Source of the DNA: Acheta domesticus
Taxonomy: Eukaryota > Arthropoda > Insecta > Orthoptera > Gryllidae
Assembly (NCBI GenBank): GCA_031308135.1
Contig: JAHLJT010008756.1
Location: forward strand, 104,807,271 to 104,871,270
DNA: 64,000 nucleotides
Direction of reading: 5' to 3'
The notes below the pieces were generated by a model, which worked only from the letters and a program-made list of their open reading frames with translations, ran no database searches and had not been told where the DNA came from. A program made the position numbers and the translations under genes. Shown piece after piece: positions 12,421 to 23,719 of this stretch; the stretch's first letter is position 1; the number at the start of each line of letters is the position of its first letter.

Positions 12421-12695
12421 TTAATCATCTGATTCGCATATTTGCCGAAAAGCGTATCCCACGCATTCTTCGGAACAGCGTCCAAGAGCCACTGGGCAGC
12501 ATGCCTGCGAGCGCAGTCCGCCGCGTGGTCGCTTCGTGGGGCGCGCGGAGCCAGGGGCGCGTTGCGAAAGCCGCGTGCGTCCCAGCGCCGCGACGCGACG
12601 CGACGCGACGCGACGCGCCGTCGATCATGCGGCGCAGCAACAAAGACGCGCGGCGGAGCGGCGCCGCAGGAGCGGGCGCGCACTGTGAAATCGCC

Positions 12696-12835
12696 GCCCC
12701 GCCCCGCGCCCCGCGCCCCGCGCCCCGCGCCCCGCGCCCCGCGCCCCGCGCCCCGCGCCCCGCGCCCCGTGCCCCGTGCCCGCGCCCCGTGCCCGCGCCC
12801 CGTGCCCGCGCCCCGCGCCCCGCGCCCAGCCCTGC
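12696..12835 (+). repeat. CCCCGCG heptamer minisatellite with variants
   Basis: About ten tandem CCCCGCG units change into CCCCGTG and CCCGCG variants toward the right. Confidence 0.9.
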
Positions 12836-12858
12836 GCCCTGCTCTGCGCCCCGCCCCG

Positions 12859-13012
12859 CCCTGCTCCGCGCCCCACACCGCCCTGCTCCGCGCCCCGCCC
12901 CGCCCTGCTCCGCGCCCCGCCCCGCCCTGCTCCGCGCCCCGCCCCGCCCTGCTCCGCGCCCCACCCGCCCTGCTCCGCGCCCTACTCCGCCCTGCTCCGC
13001 GCCCCGCCTCGC
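12859..13012 (+). repeat. 22-bp minisatellite, seven copies
   Basis: Units begin CCCTGCTCCGCGCCCC at 12859, 12881, 12903, 12925, 12947, 12968 and 12990. The period is exactly 22 except for one 21-bp unit. The unit ends resemble the neighbouring CCCCG heptamer, which suggests one array grew from the other. Confidence 0.93.
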
Positions 13013-13115
13013 CTTACCCCGTGTCCCGCCCCGCGTCCCACCTGCGGAACCAACGGGCGCGCGGTCGAGGTACCGACGCGACGCGACGCGAGCAATGCCA
13101 CTCGGACTGACGTCC

Positions 13116-13955
13116 ACAACGGCCATGCAATGAGCAATAATCTCCTTTCCGTTTTGCAAGAGAGTTGACCAACGTGTTCTTTGCAATGTTGCGCCATATT
13201 CATATGGACATTATCATTTAATATTATGGTATTTTATATTTAAGTGTTTTGTTTTTATTGAATTATATAATACATTGTGTATGTACTAATACTTATTTAC
13301 ATAACTGTTTAGCCCTGCATGAATGCATAATTAGACAGGAGGGATATATAATATATTTATGAACAGAATGTTCGCAGGGCATTAGTTTAAAACGAATGTG
13401 TATTTAAAAGTTAATTGCGTCACAATACTCAGTACATAGAGGACACGAGAGGGCGCGCAGATAGTGTTCCTAGTTTTTCGGGAGATTGAAAATAAATTAT
13501 TTTCTGTGGTTTCTACAACACTCAAGTCTGTGAGCAAATTTAAGTGTATTTTATTACAACCTTAATTCTTATTTTTATTTGTTTACAAATAATTCGATAT
13601 AGTCTTGAATGAACAGCATGAAAGCGTGCTGCTCTTCAAAGGTCAAATCGCATGGTGAGTTGCTGAGGAAACTGAATTAACCGGTTTTTAGTTGCTGTAT
13701 ATAATTTACTATTGGATGCAGTGTGCAGGAGTATGAATGGACGAATAAAATGTTAAATTACGACCCCTGGAAGTAACCGTTACTACACATGTTGCTAACC
13801 GCAGAAGTTTCTACGATTCCTTTTCAGAAAACTGCGAAAATATTTTAGGACGCGTTGGCTCCGCAATTTTTCCCCGTTCTACCTTTTTATACACACATAA
13901 ACGTACGAGAAATCCGACGAGACATTCTTGAGAAACTCGTCAAATTCTTATTATA
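13116..13955. other. AT-rich intronic stretch, no gene seen
   Basis: No exon or recognisable repeat. Confidence 0.55.
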
Positions 13956-14650
13956 CTAGCGAAGCGCCGAAGGCTCGCGTCTGAACGGCGCGCCAGAAAC
14001 GCGGAAAACGAGCGAGGCAGTGAACGAGCTCGCGAACACCCGACGCGCGCTGCCTCCGCCTCCGCCTCCACCACCACCGCCTCCGCCTCCGCCTCGGCCG
14101 CCTCGGCCACACACTGCGCCGCTTCACGGTGGCGGGCGCCGGCGGCGCAGGCGATGGAGGCGGGCGCGGCGGCGGCGGAGGCGGAGGCGGTATGGCAGGG
14201 AGAGGAGCAAAAAGGCGGAGAACTGGAAACGAAATAAAAAAAGCAGGACGCCTCCGAAGAAAAAACCTGACCTAACATGGTCGAAAGTGGTTTTCTCACA
14301 ACCAGTAATAATATCGGCCGTGTAAGCGCTGAACTTTAAGCTATAAAGTAAGGAAGATAATATTGACAGCGGCAATCTGGAGTAAGACTCCTCCAGATGA
14401 TTATCTGAAAAGCAAACAAAAGCTGCGGCGAGCCGGTGCTTACGGGTAATTCGAGCGCGCGCTGCGGGTTCTGCGGGCGGGGGGAGGGGGCGGAGGGGGG
14501 CAAGGGGGTGGAGGCGATCGCAGTGCACGAGCACGACAGTGGGTGGGCGCTCGCGGCCGGGAGACGGAGCACGGCGAGGAGGGGGGGCGGGGCGGGGCGG
14601 GGTGCAGGGAGGCGGGGAGAGGAAGATGCGCATTGTGGTTCTCTGGGCGG
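13956..14650. other. two close CpG/GC-rich blocks with strand switch
   Basis: The first block (13956-14205) goes from C-rich CCTCCGCCTCCG repeats to G-rich GGCGGAGGCGG at about 14130-14150. An AT-rich gap holds 14220-14440, and a G-rich block follows at 14450-14640. Only low-complexity frames. Confidence 0.68.
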
Positions 14651-15370
14651 TACTGCGGATGGGCGAATAGTTGGTTTGAGGATGATTGGATGCGCGAGAG
14701 GTTTGGTGAGTTGGGTGCTGACGATGGGTTAGTGAGTGCTTGAGGTAAGGCTGGGTCGTGAGCTGGGGAAAAGAGATGTCGAAAGGATTAACGAGGAAGT
14801 TAGTTGTTATACTGACATGTGAATAGTAAACTGGTTTGAATGATAGGTGATGGAGTTGATTGGTAAAATAAAGAATGGGTTGATAATTTGTTTGACATTA
14901 AATGCTAATAGAGCTGTGGATGACAAATCGGCAGGTGGGGGAGTTGAAGTTATCGAGGATGATTATAGACTGAGGGGAAATTTGATTAGTGAATTGACGT
15001 ATTGACGAATTGGTGTGGATGGAGAAAGTAGTGACGAGCAATATGGATGGAATGTTAACCATTGCTTAATCAACTAGTTAACATTTTTTAAAATTTTGAG
15101 ACAAATAATTCCAAGTGTCTGTAAAGTCTTTAACCTATTAAACACAATGAGCGACTGCTACAGTTTTGAATTTCTCACCGAATTTTCCTAAATAGCGTTC
15201 ATCAGCAAGAATATTGATTTTATTCTTCAAAATTGTGTCGACGGGCGTGTCATACCGTTTCAAAAATTCCTCCGTACCGTTAGCAGTTGATACAATAAAT
15301 AGATCATGTTCCTTACCCAAATCTTGCATTACCATATAAAGATTCACGATATTCAGGAGCACTGGGAAAG
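14651..15370. other. G/A-rich then AT-rich stretch; one unexplained minus-strand ORF
   Basis: Purine-rich on the + strand to about 15060. Between 15138 and 15362 the minus strand has a 74-residue open frame of ordinary amino-acid composition (not Pro/Arg-rich). It has no family resemblance I can name and could be a transposon remnant. Confidence 0.45.
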
Positions 15371-15371
15371 G

Positions 15372-15455
15372 TGGGCGCTCTGAGTAGCACTGCCCACTCG
15401 CGCGATAAACATCTCTATGGCAGGAATGCGAGCGATGGCAGTGGAGCGGGTGTAA
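15372..15455 (+). repeat. diverged repeat pair, copy 1
   Basis: Shares GGTGGGC, ATAAACATCTCT, AGGAA.GC and GGAGCGG.TGT, in the same order and spacing, with 15624-15710. The two copies are in direct orientation about 250 bp apart. Confidence 0.7.
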
Positions 15456-15623
15456 TGAAGGAGCATGGCGCCTGGCGACTTCGAATAGTGGGCGGTTTAA
15501 GCAACCAGGATTCTGTACTGTTCTTGGTAGGTTTCAAAACAGATTTAACCCCGTGGAAAAATGGATTAATTTTCCCTGTTGTTTGGCTCGTAACGAACCT
15601 CCGTCACAAGGGGCATTAGAAAT

Positions 15624-15710
15624 GGTGGGCTCTGTGAGTAACAGTGGCCACACCAAGGCAATAAACATCTCTTCGAGAGGAACGCTGGCGTTGGCTGCGG
15701 AGCGGATGTG
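15624..15710 (+). repeat. diverged repeat pair, copy 2
   Basis: Direct, diverged copy of 15372-15455. The conserved phrase AATAAACATCTCT lies at about 15659-15671. Either an old local duplication or two fragments of one dispersed element. Confidence 0.7.
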
Positions 15711-15724
15711 CAGGGTTGGTGGAG

Positions 15725-15850
15725 GGAAAGAGTTGCTCGTGGCGGCGGGCGGCGGGCGGCTGGCGGCGGGCGCTGACGCGGCGTCGCCGGGCGCTGAGCC
15801 GCCGGGGCGCGCTCTGCGACCGCTGGCGCCGAAGCCTCTCAACGGCGTCG
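15725..15850. other. small CpG/GC-rich island
   Basis: GCGGGCGGCGGGCGG-type repeats immediately follow the second repeat copy. Confidence 0.62.
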
Positions 15851-16640
15851 GGGATTACAAGCTGCTCCGTATTTTGTGCCGCGACACGTTGTAGTTGTGA
15901 TTGTTCAGCGGGCGACGCCGAAGTTGAGTGGTACAGTATGGGCACAAGACTGTACCATTTTATATGGCTTGTCTGTGTGTGAATCGCGCCTGACTTTTTC
16001 ATTTTGTATGATTTTTAAGACAATAACAAAGTAGTTATACTCATTTTTGTAATTATTTTTTTGATCACTATGATGAAGTATACTGAATGAAATTAATTTT
16101 GTCTTTAACATCTTATGTTGTAAGATGAGCTCGAAATTGAAGATTTTCATTTTCCACGTGTGATTTTCTTTAATTCTTGTTTTCATAAAAAGGTTTTTGT
16201 ATTTCTTATTGTTTAATATTGATGACACAGAAGAGATTAACTCCATTCATTGGTTCATAATTATATTACTCCTTTTGATTTGATCAGAGAGGTCTATAAT
16301 TCACTTTTATAAGATTACAATGACAATCTATGCTCTCTTAATATTACACATTTATAAAGATCTATTAAACATTTTAACGTCTGTTTTTCATTCACGGTCA
16401 GTGTCTTTTTAATGCACTCTGTTCTCAGTGCAGAGCAGGGTAACTCGTAAAGCAGGAGGAAAAAATATAACAAGTGAGAAGTCACCATCAACAACCGTTA
16501 CAGAGCTGAAAGGTAGCAAAAAAAGAGAACAGAACGCAGATCGTGTTTCGTTTTGTAGGTGCTACTGGAGAAGTGGCAAGAAAGAATCTAAGAAACAGTC
16601 ACGAAAACACTCGCCAAGAGTAGAAGGCGACCTCATGACC
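15851..16640. other. AT-rich intronic stretch, no gene seen
   Basis: No exon or repeat recognised. Confidence 0.55.
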
Positions 16641-16649
16641 CTCTGAAAA

Positions 16650-16800
16650 ACAGACGGCACACCGGAGCATACCACTTAGTGTTACAAACCTCATCAACCA
16701 CAACATGACTCGAACCATCGGGAATCGAAATCCATACAACTCTCGCGGTCTGGCGCGTTGGTTTCATAACCGCGCTCAACTTTACTGACGTGTACAGTCT
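16650..16800 (-). mobile_element. tRNA-like SINE fragment (minus strand)
   Basis: On the minus strand GAGCGCGGTTATGAAACC resembles a D-arm/A-box region and GGATTTCGATTCC (16721-16733) resembles a B-box, at tRNA-like spacing. A second TTCGAGTC follows. Ends are not defined. Confidence 0.48.
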
Positions 16801-17460
16801 ACGTGTGTTTAGTTGAAGAATCAGGCTAGTGCTGATTTTTTTATTCATAGATAACAAACCAATGAAAACGGTAATTACTTTTCATGTTTTTAGTGAAAAC
16901 GTCACTTTTAATACCATAGTTTTCTTGTCTCTTTTTTAGAAAATAAAAAAACTGTCATTTCATATTTTCGAGATAATTTCAGTTTAAATTCTTGTGGAGG
17001 AAATATAGTGATTGATTATAGTTTCGTCAAGAATTAATTACTTCATTCTCTATACTGAGTTTTAGTTTCAGCTGAACATCAGTACAGAACAAAATAGGTA
17101 TCTGAAGCAAACGAACGAACAGAAATACGATGGTAGGATATATTGCGGTTGTCTAATGAAATAAATTATTCATTTTTCTGCCAGGAATAGCAATTTTATT
17201 AACAATATGAAGGACACAAATTAACAAAATGTATGTTTAAATCTATGTTTCACAGACTCTGCGTGAATGCACTCTACGGTTTTCGTACTTTTGAATATTT
17301 AAATTGAAAAGTTTCCGAGTTAAAGTTATAAAAAATTGACATTTTAAATACATGGTAAAATCTTGGACCGGCGCATGCCAGAGGAAAGAGTGCATGAAGC
17401 CAATGCGAATGCGCTGATCACGTAAGAGAGGGCAAGTAAGGCTGGAGCGTGTGTAGCGGC
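16801..17460. other. AT-rich intronic stretch, no gene seen
   Basis: No exon or repeat recognised. Confidence 0.55.
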
Positions 17461-17665
17461 GACTGGTCGTTCGCGAGAGGCTGGCCGGGGGGGGGGGGAG
17501 GGGGCGGTGATCCGGCGCGGCCTGGCGTCACGCCTGGGCTCCCGCGCAGACGACTCGGGAAACGACAGCTCCCGGCGGCGGCGGCGGGCGGACTGCGCGC
17601 CTGCCCAACAATTAGGCGTCCTTAGGCGGCGCCTGATCGCGCCTCGCGAGCTCCCATACGCCTTG
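17461..17665. other. CpG/GC-rich island
   Basis: Has a run of about eleven G near 17487-17497 and CGGCGGCGGCGG near 17573-17586. Confidence 0.65.
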
Positions 17666-17818
17666 GGGAACGCCTCGTTTCGCTCATCAGCCGACACCAC
17701 CATCTCCTTTCTCGAAGATTCTTGCGCGGGAAACACGAGCAAAGAGGGGGAGGGGATGGAGAGAGAGGGAGATGAGAAGGAAGGAGATAGGGACAAATGG
17801 TGGATGGTTGTTCAGCCC

Positions 17819-17831
17819 AAAGCATAGCGGA
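17819..17831 (+). repeat. left target-site duplication of SINE
   Basis: AAAGCATAGCGGA, identical to 18262-18274. Confidence 0.93.
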
Positions 17832-18261
17832 TTGGCGGTGGTCTTCTCCCGCTGGATGGCGAGATTCAGAGTTTTCCCCCAACGAGGTATCTCCTACCGG
17901 CATGTCACCGCCTCAGCCGGCAAAGCTCTAAATTCCCGACCGGTCTCCCGGCAGGTGGTAGTGTAGTGTATGTTAGTGTGTGTGTGTGTGTGTGTGTGTG
18001 TCTGTGTCTGTGTAAGGAGTGAGGATAGGACAAGGAGGAGGAAGGAAAGATCGCAAGTAGCCCGGTTTGTTAGATACTGCTCCGGCATTCGCCTCGGAAA
18101 AAAACGATCAGAACAGCTGGACGCCAGAATTCTGCAAATAGCGACTGAATTCGAACCAGTTGACAAGCTAGTGACGAAAATCCTGCCACCGCCGGGACTC
18201 GAACCTAGGACCGGTCAGAGGCACTGCAGTAACATCAGTTGATGCCTTGAGCTAGCTGGTA
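17832..18261 (-). mobile_element. complete tRNA-derived SINE, 430 bp (minus strand)
   Basis: A perfect 13-bp target-site duplication, AAAGCATAGCGGA, flanks the element (17819-17831 and 18262-18274). On the minus strand the head carries an A-box-like TAGCTCAAGG (18245-18254) and a textbook B-box GGTTCGAGTCCC (18194-18205). This is the internal pol III promoter of a tRNA-derived SINE. The body includes a (TG)n microsatellite on the + strand. Mobilisation would need LINE enzymes in trans, and a LINE remnant lies at 58.4-58.9 kb, though no shared tail links them. It codes for nothing; the ORFs across it are chance. Confidence 0.92.
17976..18013 (+). repeat. (TG)n microsatellite inside SINE
   Basis: Thirteen TG units followed by two CTGTGT interruptions. 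Confidence 0.95.
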
Positions 18262-18274
18262 AAAGCATAGCGGA
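18262..18274 (+). repeat. right target-site duplication of SINE
   Basis: AAAGCATAGCGGA, identical to 17819-17831. Confidence 0.93.
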
Positions 18275-19225
18275 AGAAGAAACAATTATTGGTGATCGTC
18301 GCGTTCTGTGCTGAAATATTTCACATGGTTCATTCCTTTGTTTCCAAAAATGTATCTGGGATGATGTTTATAGTCTTTGTAAAGAGACTTAGTTCGTCCT
18401 GAAAATAGATCAGCGTTCTGATTTATCAACACCCGAATTCATGCTTGGAAATTACCAGATGCCGACAACTTGAGTGAGCTACATCTCAACATGCCAGTTA
18501 CGATTTCCTAGTCGGTGAAGTCTAGAAACTGACTCTTTGAAGAACGAAAGCCGTCTTGTTCCTACTGTTCAGGTCGTAGTCTTTTCTGTCTCTATTGTGT
18601 GGCTTGTTTGCGTCTTTCTACTACCGGTCATTATCCGCAGACAAATAAGGGGTGTCCGTTAAGTTTGCAGCTAAGGAGATTCTAGGTCAAGGGAAGGAGG
18701 CGATGAAGGCGGGGTATGTCGTCTCCGTGGTTGGAGGAAATAGTGCAGAATAGGGCAAGGAGACCACTCGGTGATCTTGACCTTCATAATGATGGACGTT
18801 CCAGCGCATCACTTCTAAGAAAGTAATAAAAAAATTAAAGAATGCATTTACAGTTAAACATGTTATGTAGTTTTTGAATGCACGTTTTCACTAACATAAA
18901 ATTTATTTCTCAATTCACTTCATAGTAGAAGGCTTTATACATTTTCGTTGTGTCTGATGTTTCTTTTTCTGGATCTGAGAATACTTTCGCCCTTACAATG
19001 TTTTGGGGTCATGAAGAGGAAAATTTAATAATACTGAAACTCTAAATTGATGGTAGACAACAGTTAGTCATGGTATATCTCCAATGGTAAAGCATTTTCA
19101 ATTATGCTTCATTTACCTTTCTTAGTGTAATGAAAAATGCTATCCATATTGATTGATTATATAAATATAATTTTTATATTTCATTACATGGACCATATCA
19201 GTTGAAGCATAAAAAACAATATTCA
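18275..19225. other. AT-rich intronic stretch, no gene seen
   Basis: GGGGTGTCCGTTAAGTTTG at about 18651-18669 resembles a DNA-transposon end, but I found no inverted partner. Nothing else recognised. Confidence 0.5.

Positions 19226-19277
<52 letters not shown>
19226..19277 (+). repeat. (ATT)n microsatellite
   Basis: About 17 uninterrupted ATT units. The flank ATGGACCATATCAGTTGAAG (19189-19208), read on the minus strand, resembles the sequence after the ATT repeat at 59.0 kb, so both may belong to one dispersed repeat. Confidence 0.95.
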
Positions 19278-19439
19278 GCTATGCTATGTTCATAATTTGA
19301 TTGTATAAAATATATTTTTATAATTCTTTGCCGTTTTAATGACATTACAATATGGTAGCTCGATGGGATGTATATGCGTTTTGCGAATCCAAAACACAAT
19401 TGGATGTGGACAAATCAAGGTTTCTCTTCTCCTCCGTCG

Positions 19440-20110
19440 AATAACTCGTCACCTGAATTGGCTGCTCGGGGCCCCGGCCATTAAAAACTCGAGCGACAAC
19501 GAGCCGCGCTTCTGCATAGCTGAGAAGCCACATCATCGCGCCTCTTCATGGAAACTTCAGGACGCGTCCGCAGTAAGTGGCCAGCACCGGACGCCTCGCA
19601 CGGGCCGCCCCGCCCCGCCCCTCCACGCCCGCCCCGCCAGGGCACGGCCCTTCCCAGGTGGGCACGTCCCGCCTCGTCCCCGTCCCACCTCGCCCCCGAC
19701 CCGTCTGTGTCTCCCGGCAGCCCGGCCCGCCTCGCCCCCGCCCCGCCGCTCCCCTCCTCGCCCGCCCAGCCAACGCCCCTCCTCAGGTGGGAACGTCTCC
19801 CCGTCCCACCTCGCCGCGACCCGCCTGGTCCTCGCCTCCTTTTCCCGCAAACCTTAGGTCTTTCCCCTCTTCTCTCCTCCCACATCTCATCTTCCCCATT
19901 CGGCCTCGTCCCGATCCTTCTCCTTGCCGCCTCTTTTCCCGTTCCTTTCCTTCTCCCTGGCTGCCTGCTGGGCAGCGGCCGCTGGTGCTCTAGCACGAAG
20001 GAGGAGGTGCGGGCGAGGTGGCGGGACGGGTGTGGCGGGGCGCGGCGGGGCGCGGCGGGGCGCGGCGGGAGCGAGGCGGGGCGACGAGCCCTCCGGTCAC
20101 CTCCTCCCGC
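19440..20110. other. CpG/GC-rich island
   Basis: C-rich from 19590 to 19980 with loosely repeated CGCCCCGCC and CCCAC/GTGGGAACGTC phrases, then G-rich with three GGGGCGCGGC units at about 20036-20070. C-to-G switch near 19.97 kb. Low-complexity frames only. Confidence 0.72.
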
Positions 20111-20269
20111 GCCGTCGTTTTGCTCCTCGCTCAAATAATCATATTATTTGGGCGATGGTGTTAAAATGTAAACAACTTGTTCCTAACCTGGCATTATATT
20201 GAAATTTCCTGCGTGGATGCATTAATTCGTCACCGGGAAATGATCATTCCAGAAACAAACAAACCAGAC
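20111..20269. other. AT-rich spacer between islands
   Basis: Contains CAAATAATCATATTATTTGG (20132-20151), a near-palindrome next to the island edge. No gene. Confidence 0.5.
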
Positions 20270-20720
20270 ACTGGCCGGGGGGCGCGCGCACCCCGCCATT
20301 ACCCCGCCGCAAAAAACACAAAATGATTATGACATTCATCACTTTTATTTGGACAAAAAACACGCGCGCGAGCTACAGCCGGTCCAGCGAGCCGCGACCC
20401 AGCGCCCAGCACCCGGCCCGCAACATGCGCGCCCGCTCCCGCCCGATATTTTCGAGATGGGTGATACGTAATGACAGCGGTGGCGGTAATTTCGGAGGCG
20501 AGGGCACGGCGGAGACGGCGGTGGCGGTGGCGGAGGCTGCGTGCGGCCGGCGCGGCTCGTTACCTGGCGTCGCGACCGCCGCCCTCGCCGTCGCCGCCCC
20601 CCCCCCGCACGCACGCACGGCGCCCACTCGCGGACCCGCCCCGGGCGCGAACGTGGCGACGGGGGGCGGGGGGGGCGCAGGACAGGGCGGAGGGAGCGGG
20701 AGGTCCTGAGACCCCCAGGG
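20270..20720. other. CpG/GC-rich island
   Basis: GC-rich with an AT-rich insert near 20318-20360 and a G-rich right half. No recognisable protein. Confidence 0.68.
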
Positions 20721-21700
20721 CCCACGAGGATGAACCTCCAGTCTTCCAAAAGTGCGGAGTTAAAAAAAGGATAATAAATCATTAGTTCTTCTTCCTCCCA
20801 CAGGTCCATTTATTTTCGTTTTAAAAATTATTTTACTTCCATTAATTATGTTGTCTTTTTAAATCAAAATATAGCCCAAGAATCCAATGATTGAGAAAAT
20901 TCATCAATACTTTTTTTGTTGAACAGCAGTGCCACATCACTAATAATAATTATGCACTTGCTCGGAATGAAGGTTCCAAGATTCTGTCAATCAGATCATA
21001 GCCTTGGGCATTTGCATTCTGTCTATAGTAAACCATTTTATAAATACTTGCGTCAACAAGTGAAGAAAACAGTAATTGAACAAACTTCGTGCGTTTAAAG
21101 ACCAACGGAACGGAAGGTCAGAATGAAATTTCAGAAGTTGATTTGCCATTTGGGAATAATTGTGTCAAATAAAGTAATTAACAATTTAAAGGAAATAGAC
21201 AATAAAATAAGGTTAACGAAAGAGAAGAGTGTGAAAGTTTGATGTTTTGGGAAGGGTATGACTTTGATCATTAACAATACAGAACATTAAACACAACAAA
21301 CCTCATTGAACTTACAGGTTTAATTTCAATAAGATTTGCCTGAATAGATATATTTTAGTGATTCTTGTCATTAACACGTTACAGCAATTATTTAATAATT
21401 GAGACAAAGATACAGCGGAGAAAATGGTACGATAATGTATTTCTTAAGAAAATATTCTGATTCAGTAACATATGGACAGATAAGTAAATGTTCAAATAGT
21501 TCTTAGGAGCTACATGTGCAATAAAGGACAAAATGTTAATGCAGAAAACGAGAGAAGAGATACTAAAAAGAAAGAGGCTTCAGAACATCAACAACTCAAC
21601 TAAACGGTGATACTTGGTTCCCGTGCTCAAATAGTAGGGCTGGCGAACCTGTAAACCTAGAGATAGCGCTGCTTGAGGGATTGGCCGTAATTGAAACAAG
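20721..21700. other. AT-rich intronic stretch, no gene seen
   Basis: No exon or repeat recognised. Confidence 0.55.
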
Positions 21701-21704
21701 AGTA

Positions 21705-21925
21705 TAGCTGGTGGACGCTCCTCCTGCCCAACACGCCCCCTAACGATCGCGTCCCGCGGCGGCGGCGGCGGCGGCGGCGCGGGCGCTGGCGCGTGGAACG
21801 ATCGGCGGCGGAGCCCCGCGCGCGGCCGGGAACCTCGACCAGGTCGTGTTTCACCCCCTCCCGCCCGCCCCCCGCGCCCGCCTGACGCCGTCATTACGTC
21901 GCGCAGCGCCCGCCTAAACGCTATC
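21705..21925. other. CpG/GC-rich island
   Basis: Contains eight perfect CGG triplets at about 21755-21779. Confidence 0.68.
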
Positions 21926-22685
21926 CCAGACCCGTGTCCACCTGCCAGTGGCGAAGCCAGAAGTTTCTTTCGGGGGGAGCTCAACACGTAGGAAGCATAG
22001 AAACATTTAAACCGCCGGAAACTTTGTGTCAAACATCCATAAAAAAAATGATACTTTGTCTTCTCAACGAGGTGTGAGAGAACTTGACGCAATGAATGAT
22101 TTTTTTTAGGTTATTTTAAAATGAGTTCTGGCAGCATTTGCTACTGCTGAGAAAGTAGCCCAATAAGTAATGCTTTTTTTAATTGCGATCTGTAGCCCTC
22201 TTGCCCTCCTCTGTGCTTGCCACCAGTCTAACCGATTGCTGGACTGGCTCGCCCACCGCACACTGTTTGGGCTGGCCACTTGTTCTCGAAAGACACCTAC
22301 CCCCGAGTTTTAATAAATTCAAAAAATTCCATTTACTTCATGCACCACATCCACCTTTTCTACACTTAGCAAAGAAGCCATTCATCCCATTTAAGTTTCT
22401 AAATCTAGCTCATTCTATTACTCTTAGCTCACTAAATCTAGCTTACTCGCCCAAACATTCCATGTGTCATCCAATCGGTAAATCAGTCCACGTTAACATT
22501 TCAATCCACTTATGTACACATACTACGTACATAACACGTACATAATACGTAAGAAGTATGCCAAATTAACACCGTACTACAACTAATACACTCGTTCAGC
22601 ATCTATCCACACACATACACACACTCTCACAGGACTACTTGTACCCTCCCCCTCCTGGCACGCACGACGAAATTTTTAATCTGAG
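21926..22685. other. intronic stretch with a possible MITE remnant
   Basis: CAGTGGCGAAGCCAGAA (about 21953-21969) resembles a DNA-transposon end. TTCTGGCAGCATTTGCTACTG (about 22127-22146) is a loose inverse of it. No duplication flanks them, so this is weak. At about 22514-22549 there are three tandem ACATA..ACGT units of 11 bp. Confidence 0.4.
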
Positions 22686-22689
22686 GGAA

Positions 22690-22935
22690 AATGAGGGAAT
22701 TGGGAGGCGCCATCAGGCGCTCGTTTGCATGCGTGCGCGCCTGCCTGGCAAACGACGGCCGTCTGTTCTGCTCCACTAGGCGCTGGCGCGGGCGAAGGCC
22801 GGCGGTGGGCGCCGCCGTCTGCCCAGGGCGGGGCCTCCTTGGTAGTCGGCCGCGTGCGGTCTCTCCGGGAATCCGATGGCTCAGTAAGCGACGATGCGCT
22901 GTCGGAAGTTGGGACGGTCGCTCACGAAGATGCGT
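22690..22935. other. CpG/GC-rich island
   Basis: Moderately CpG-dense block without marked repeats. Confidence 0.62.
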
Positions 22936-23715
22936 TCGCTGGGGTCGGTGGAGAACAAACACTCAATATACCCTACTGCATTCGCATTTACTATAAATAT
23001 TTGCCAAATATTTGCGGCGATATTCATTATTTGAAATAATGTAAAAATTCAGGATGCGAAGAGCCGCAAATAAAATTAAAAGTGAAACATTTACTGATGA
23101 TATTTAGAAATTGAAAATGTTTTTCCATCCTGTCACTTCCAGATTCGTTCACTGAGGTATCATTTTAACACCTTCTTCTTCAACTAAAGTTTTCGCCGTC
23201 TCTACAATCAATCCGTGACCGAAGCAGCCGGTTCGTGCTGCTCCTAATCAGAAAGCTCATGCGGACAGCAGTGTGACAGCAGTGTGACGAGAGTGTCTCG
23301 ACGTGATAAATACATTTCCATCCCAATCTCATCCTATTCATTGAATCTCTTCGAACAGAAAAATGCCTTCCATATTAATTGTTTTATACGATTTTATATC
23401 ATAAACAAGTATATTGTTTTGTATTTAGCGTAACTTATGTATCGTAAAGCATAATAGTATTTGGCCATTGCTTTCCTGTCGTGTATTACGTTTCTGATAC
23501 CTATTCATACCATTTTCTCCATTTGTGTATAAAAACTGCAGCTCGAAATTGCGACTTTGCAACGTGAAGCAATGATCTTCTCTCCAAGTTACCCAATTTC
23601 AACACCTGTCCTTCCGGCAGGTTCTCCTCCCTCAACGCTTCCTACCATCTTCAGTCACTCATTTTACTTAGTCTTCAAGTGTCATTAGCCTGGACCACAT
23701 GCGTCTTCCCACCTC
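22936..23715. other. AT-rich intronic stretch, no gene seen
   Basis: Contains a short tandem GACAGCAGTGT pair at about 23264-23287. No exon. Confidence 0.55.
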
Positions 23716-23719
23716 ATCA

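Larger units (their letters stand above)
12480..13115. other. CpG/GC-rich island built largely of minisatellites
   Basis: Begins near 12480 and carries (CGACG)n at 12589-12617, the CCCCGCG and 22-bp arrays, then another GACGC run at 13074-13090. The + strand is very C-rich from 12690 to 13035. The Pro/Arg/Ala open frames in every phase are repeat translations. Confidence 0.78.

Noticed and set aside
12387..13186. ORFs of 222-253 residues on both strands
   Set aside because: Open only because C-rich and G-rich minisatellites lack stop codons; Pro/Arg/Ala repeats, no family.
18194..18254. Functional tRNA gene
   Set aside because: Pol III boxes are present but the cloverleaf is incomplete and the sequence lies within a SINE bounded by target-site duplications.
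18651..18669. Possible DNA-transposon end GGGGTGTCCGTTAAGTTTG
   Set aside because: No inverted partner or target-site duplication found.
22070..22077. AGGTGTGA T-half-site here and at 43101-43108 as an autoregulatory pair
   Set aside because: About two such octamers are expected by chance in 64 kb on both strands.
21953..22146. MITE with CAGTGGCGAAGCCAGAA ends
   Set aside because: The second end matches only loosely and no duplication flanks it; noted as weak only.
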